NCBI GenBank assembly: GCA_024683255.1
Contig: JAIKYL010000226.1
Coordinates: 1-7,073 of the forward strand
Reading direction: 5' to 3'
From: Bacteroidales bacterium
Lineage (GTDB): Bacteria > Bacteroidota > Bacteroidia > Bacteroidales > UBA932
DNA: 7,073 nucleotides
How positions within the stretch are numbered: the first letter of the stretch is position 1; the number at the start of each line of letters is the position of its first letter. Both the position numbers and the translations under genes were made by a program. The notes under the pieces were generated by a model, which did no database searches, was not told the origin of the DNA, and saw only the letters and a program-made list of their open reading frames with translations. Below are positions 6,280 through 7,073 of this stretch, piece after piece.

Positions 6280-6858
6280 CTATGCTTTATCTTCTTCCAG
6301 GGCCTTTTGGTAGCATTCCCGGCAGAGGGGCTCATAGGTGTCCTTCTCTCCCAGGACCACCAGTTTCTTGGAGGCGGAAAGCCGATGGGAATGATTGGCC
6401 AGGCTGCCGCAGCGAACGCAGATGGCGTGTACCTTCTGCACATCTTCCGCAATGGCCATGAGGCCCGGCATGGGACCGAAAGGCTTGCCCATATAGTCTG
6501 TGTCCAGACCGGCGATAATGACGCGGATACCGCGCTTGTTGGCCAGTTCCTGGACCACATCAATGATGCTCTCATCAAAGAACTGAGCCTCGTCAATGCC
6601 CACTACCTGCACGTCCGGATCTATCTGGAGCATGCGGGAAGGACTTTTGATGGGGGTGCAGGAAATGCTGTGGGAATCGTGCGACACAACGTCCAGTTCC
6701 GAATAACGCGTGTCAATGGTGGGCTTGAATGTGGCTATTTTCTGTTTGGCGAACTGGGCCCTTTTGAGCCTTCTGATGAGCTCTTCCGTCTTTCCGGAGA
6801 ACATGGAGCCGCAAATTACCTCAATGCAGCCCGCTTTTTTTGCATTTTCCAAAAACAT
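6280..6858 (-). CDS. tdk: thymidine kinase, type II
   Basis: The enzyme phosphorylates thymidine (and deoxyuridine) with ATP to give dTMP in the salvage pathway, in the cytosol. From the ATG at 6858 it is 192 residues. Visible are the P-loop [11 protein letters not shown] (residues 17-27), the [10 protein letters not shown] segment, IDEAQFF with the catalytic Glu90, the [15 protein letters not shown] lasso region, and four zinc-binding Cys as CVRC (147, 150) and CREC (179, 182). An in-frame ATG at 6897 would add 13 residues. I prefer 6858 because a perfect-consensus promoter at 6885-6915 would start transcription near 6880, inside that extension. The A-rich leader before 6858 also suits this phylum. 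About 190-200 residues is normal for the family. The gene leads a probable two-gene operon with the DUF4421-like gene. Confidence 0.95.
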   Translation of the reverse strand: MFLENAKKAGCIEVICGSMFSGKTEELIRRLKRAQFAKQKIATFKPTIDTRYSELDVVSHDSHSISCTPIKSPSRMLQIDPDVQVVGIDEAQFFDESIIDVVQELANKRGIRVIIAGLDTDYMGKPFGPMPGLMAIAEDVQKVHAICVRCGSLANHSHRLSASKKLVVLGEKDTYEPLCRECYQKALEEDKA

Positions 6859-6871
6859 TTCCGTATCTTTG
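6839..6871 (+). promoter_or_regulatory. consensus Bacteroidota promoter for the gene at 6900
   Basis: TTTG at 6839-6842, a 21-bp spacer, then TATCTTTG at 6864-6871 match the -33/-7 consensus (TTTG, 19-21 bp, TAnnTTTG) with no mismatch. Transcription would start near 6876 and leave about 24 bases before the ATG at 6900. The whole element overlaps the 5' end of the tdk coding sequence on the other strand. The sequence match is direct; activity is inferred. Confidence 0.7.
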
Positions 6872-6884
6872 TTAGTGTTGACTA

Positions 6885-6915
6885 CAAATTTAGTCATTTA
6901 TGGAGAAAAGTCAAA
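6885..6915 (-). promoter_or_regulatory. consensus Bacteroidota promoter for tdk
   Basis: On the minus strand TTTG (6915-6912), a 19-bp spacer and TAAATTTG (6892-6885) match the consensus fully. The start point would be near 6880, about 22 bases ahead of the tdk ATG at 6858 and downstream of the alternative ATG at 6897. The -33 box lies inside codons 5-6 of the divergent gene. This promoter faces the + strand promoter at 6839-6871, with predicted start points only about 4 bases apart. Confidence 0.7.
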
Positions 6916-7073
6916 CAGATTTCGTGCAAGAGTGTCTTGCAGAAATAGCCGCCCTCAAAGAAAGAATCGCCGCCCTGGAGGAGAAGCTGGAGAATTATCC
7001 GGCCGATGAGCCCCAGGAGGCCACGCCTGTGATGGAAGAGGAACCGGAAGACGCTCCGGTGGACTTTACGGAT
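6900..7073 (+). CDS. coiled-coil protein with acidic tail, 5' part only
   Basis: The ATG at 6900 opens a frame that runs without a stop to the window edge (58 codons). Residues 9-33 form a clean heptad pattern, with Val9, Cys12, Ile16, Leu19, Ile23, Leu26 and Leu30 at a/d positions and Lys/Glu/Arg between: a short parallel coiled coil. Residues 34-58 are rich in Pro, Glu and Asp (DEPQEATP, EEEPEDAP), a probable disordered linker before whatever domain lies beyond the edge. No signal peptide or membrane helix is present, so this part is cytosolic. A perfect-consensus promoter lies 24-60 bases upstream. I do not recognise the family; the coiled coil suggests a homo-oligomer. Confidence 0.78.
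   Translation, partial: MEKSQTDFVQECLAEIAALKERIAALEEKLENYPADEPQEATPVMEEEPEDAPVDFTD

Noticed and set aside
6267..6596. 110-codon upstream extension of the DUF4421-like gene through tdk
   Set aside because: The signal peptide begins at 6266; an extension would bury it, and the added sequence is an alternate frame of tdk.
6121..6948. 275-codon + strand frame opposite tdk
   Set aside because: It spans the whole of tdk, the tdk/DUF4421 junction and the promoter region, and yields no motif. Tdk has its P-loop, catalytic Glu and zinc cysteines intact.

Overview
The window reads as ordinary chromosomal DNA of a member of the Bacteroidota, probably Bacteroidales. Three things point there. The outer-membrane family protein at 5256-6266 and the GIN-type repeat protein at 4318-5250 belong to families typical of that phylum. 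Two promoters match the Bacteroidota primary-sigma consensus (TTTG, 19-21 bp, TAnnTTTG). Good Shine-Dalgarno sequences are scarce and A-rich leaders take their place. Coding DNA is moderately GC-rich and the few intergenic gaps are AT-rich. I see no insertion sequence, phage gene, tRNA, rRNA or CRISPR array, and no gene-free stretch longer than about 135 bp.

Layout. The + strand opens with the 3' end of an unidentified gene (1-189). A lipoprotein NagZ-type glycoside hydrolase of family 3 follows after 4 bp (194-1309). Its stop codon abuts the stop of a convergent branched-chain aminotransferase gene, ilvE (1310-2344, minus). Behind ilvE on the same strand is a Nit2/YafV-type omega-amidase (2480-3247, minus); both enzymes handle amino-group or 2-oxoacid chemistry. 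A divergent 120-bp gap then leads into a tight + strand operon. It encodes an ECF sigma factor (3368-3868), a single-pass membrane protein placed like an anti-sigma factor (3861-4313, 8-bp overlap), and an exported GIN/DUF2807 repeat protein (4318-5250). Converging on it with a 5-bp gap is a minus-strand pair: thymidine kinase tdk (6280-6858) followed 13 bp later by a DUF4421-like outer-membrane protein (5256-6266). The window closes with the start of a divergent gene for a coiled-coil, acidic protein (6900 to the end).

The most notable structure lies between tdk and that last gene. Each gene has a perfect-consensus promoter, but the two promoters face each other and each sits inside the other gene's 5' end. 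The predicted start points are only a few bases apart, so the two genes are probably expressed in a mutually exclusive or interfering way. The arrangement also implies that tdk starts at the internal ATG (6858), not at the upstream ATG (6897). The second point of interest is the ECF sigma / cysteine-free membrane protein / repeat-protein module, which looks like a compact envelope-signalling unit whose putative anti-sigma factor I cannot assign to a known family. The rest is conventional metabolism and cell-wall turnover.
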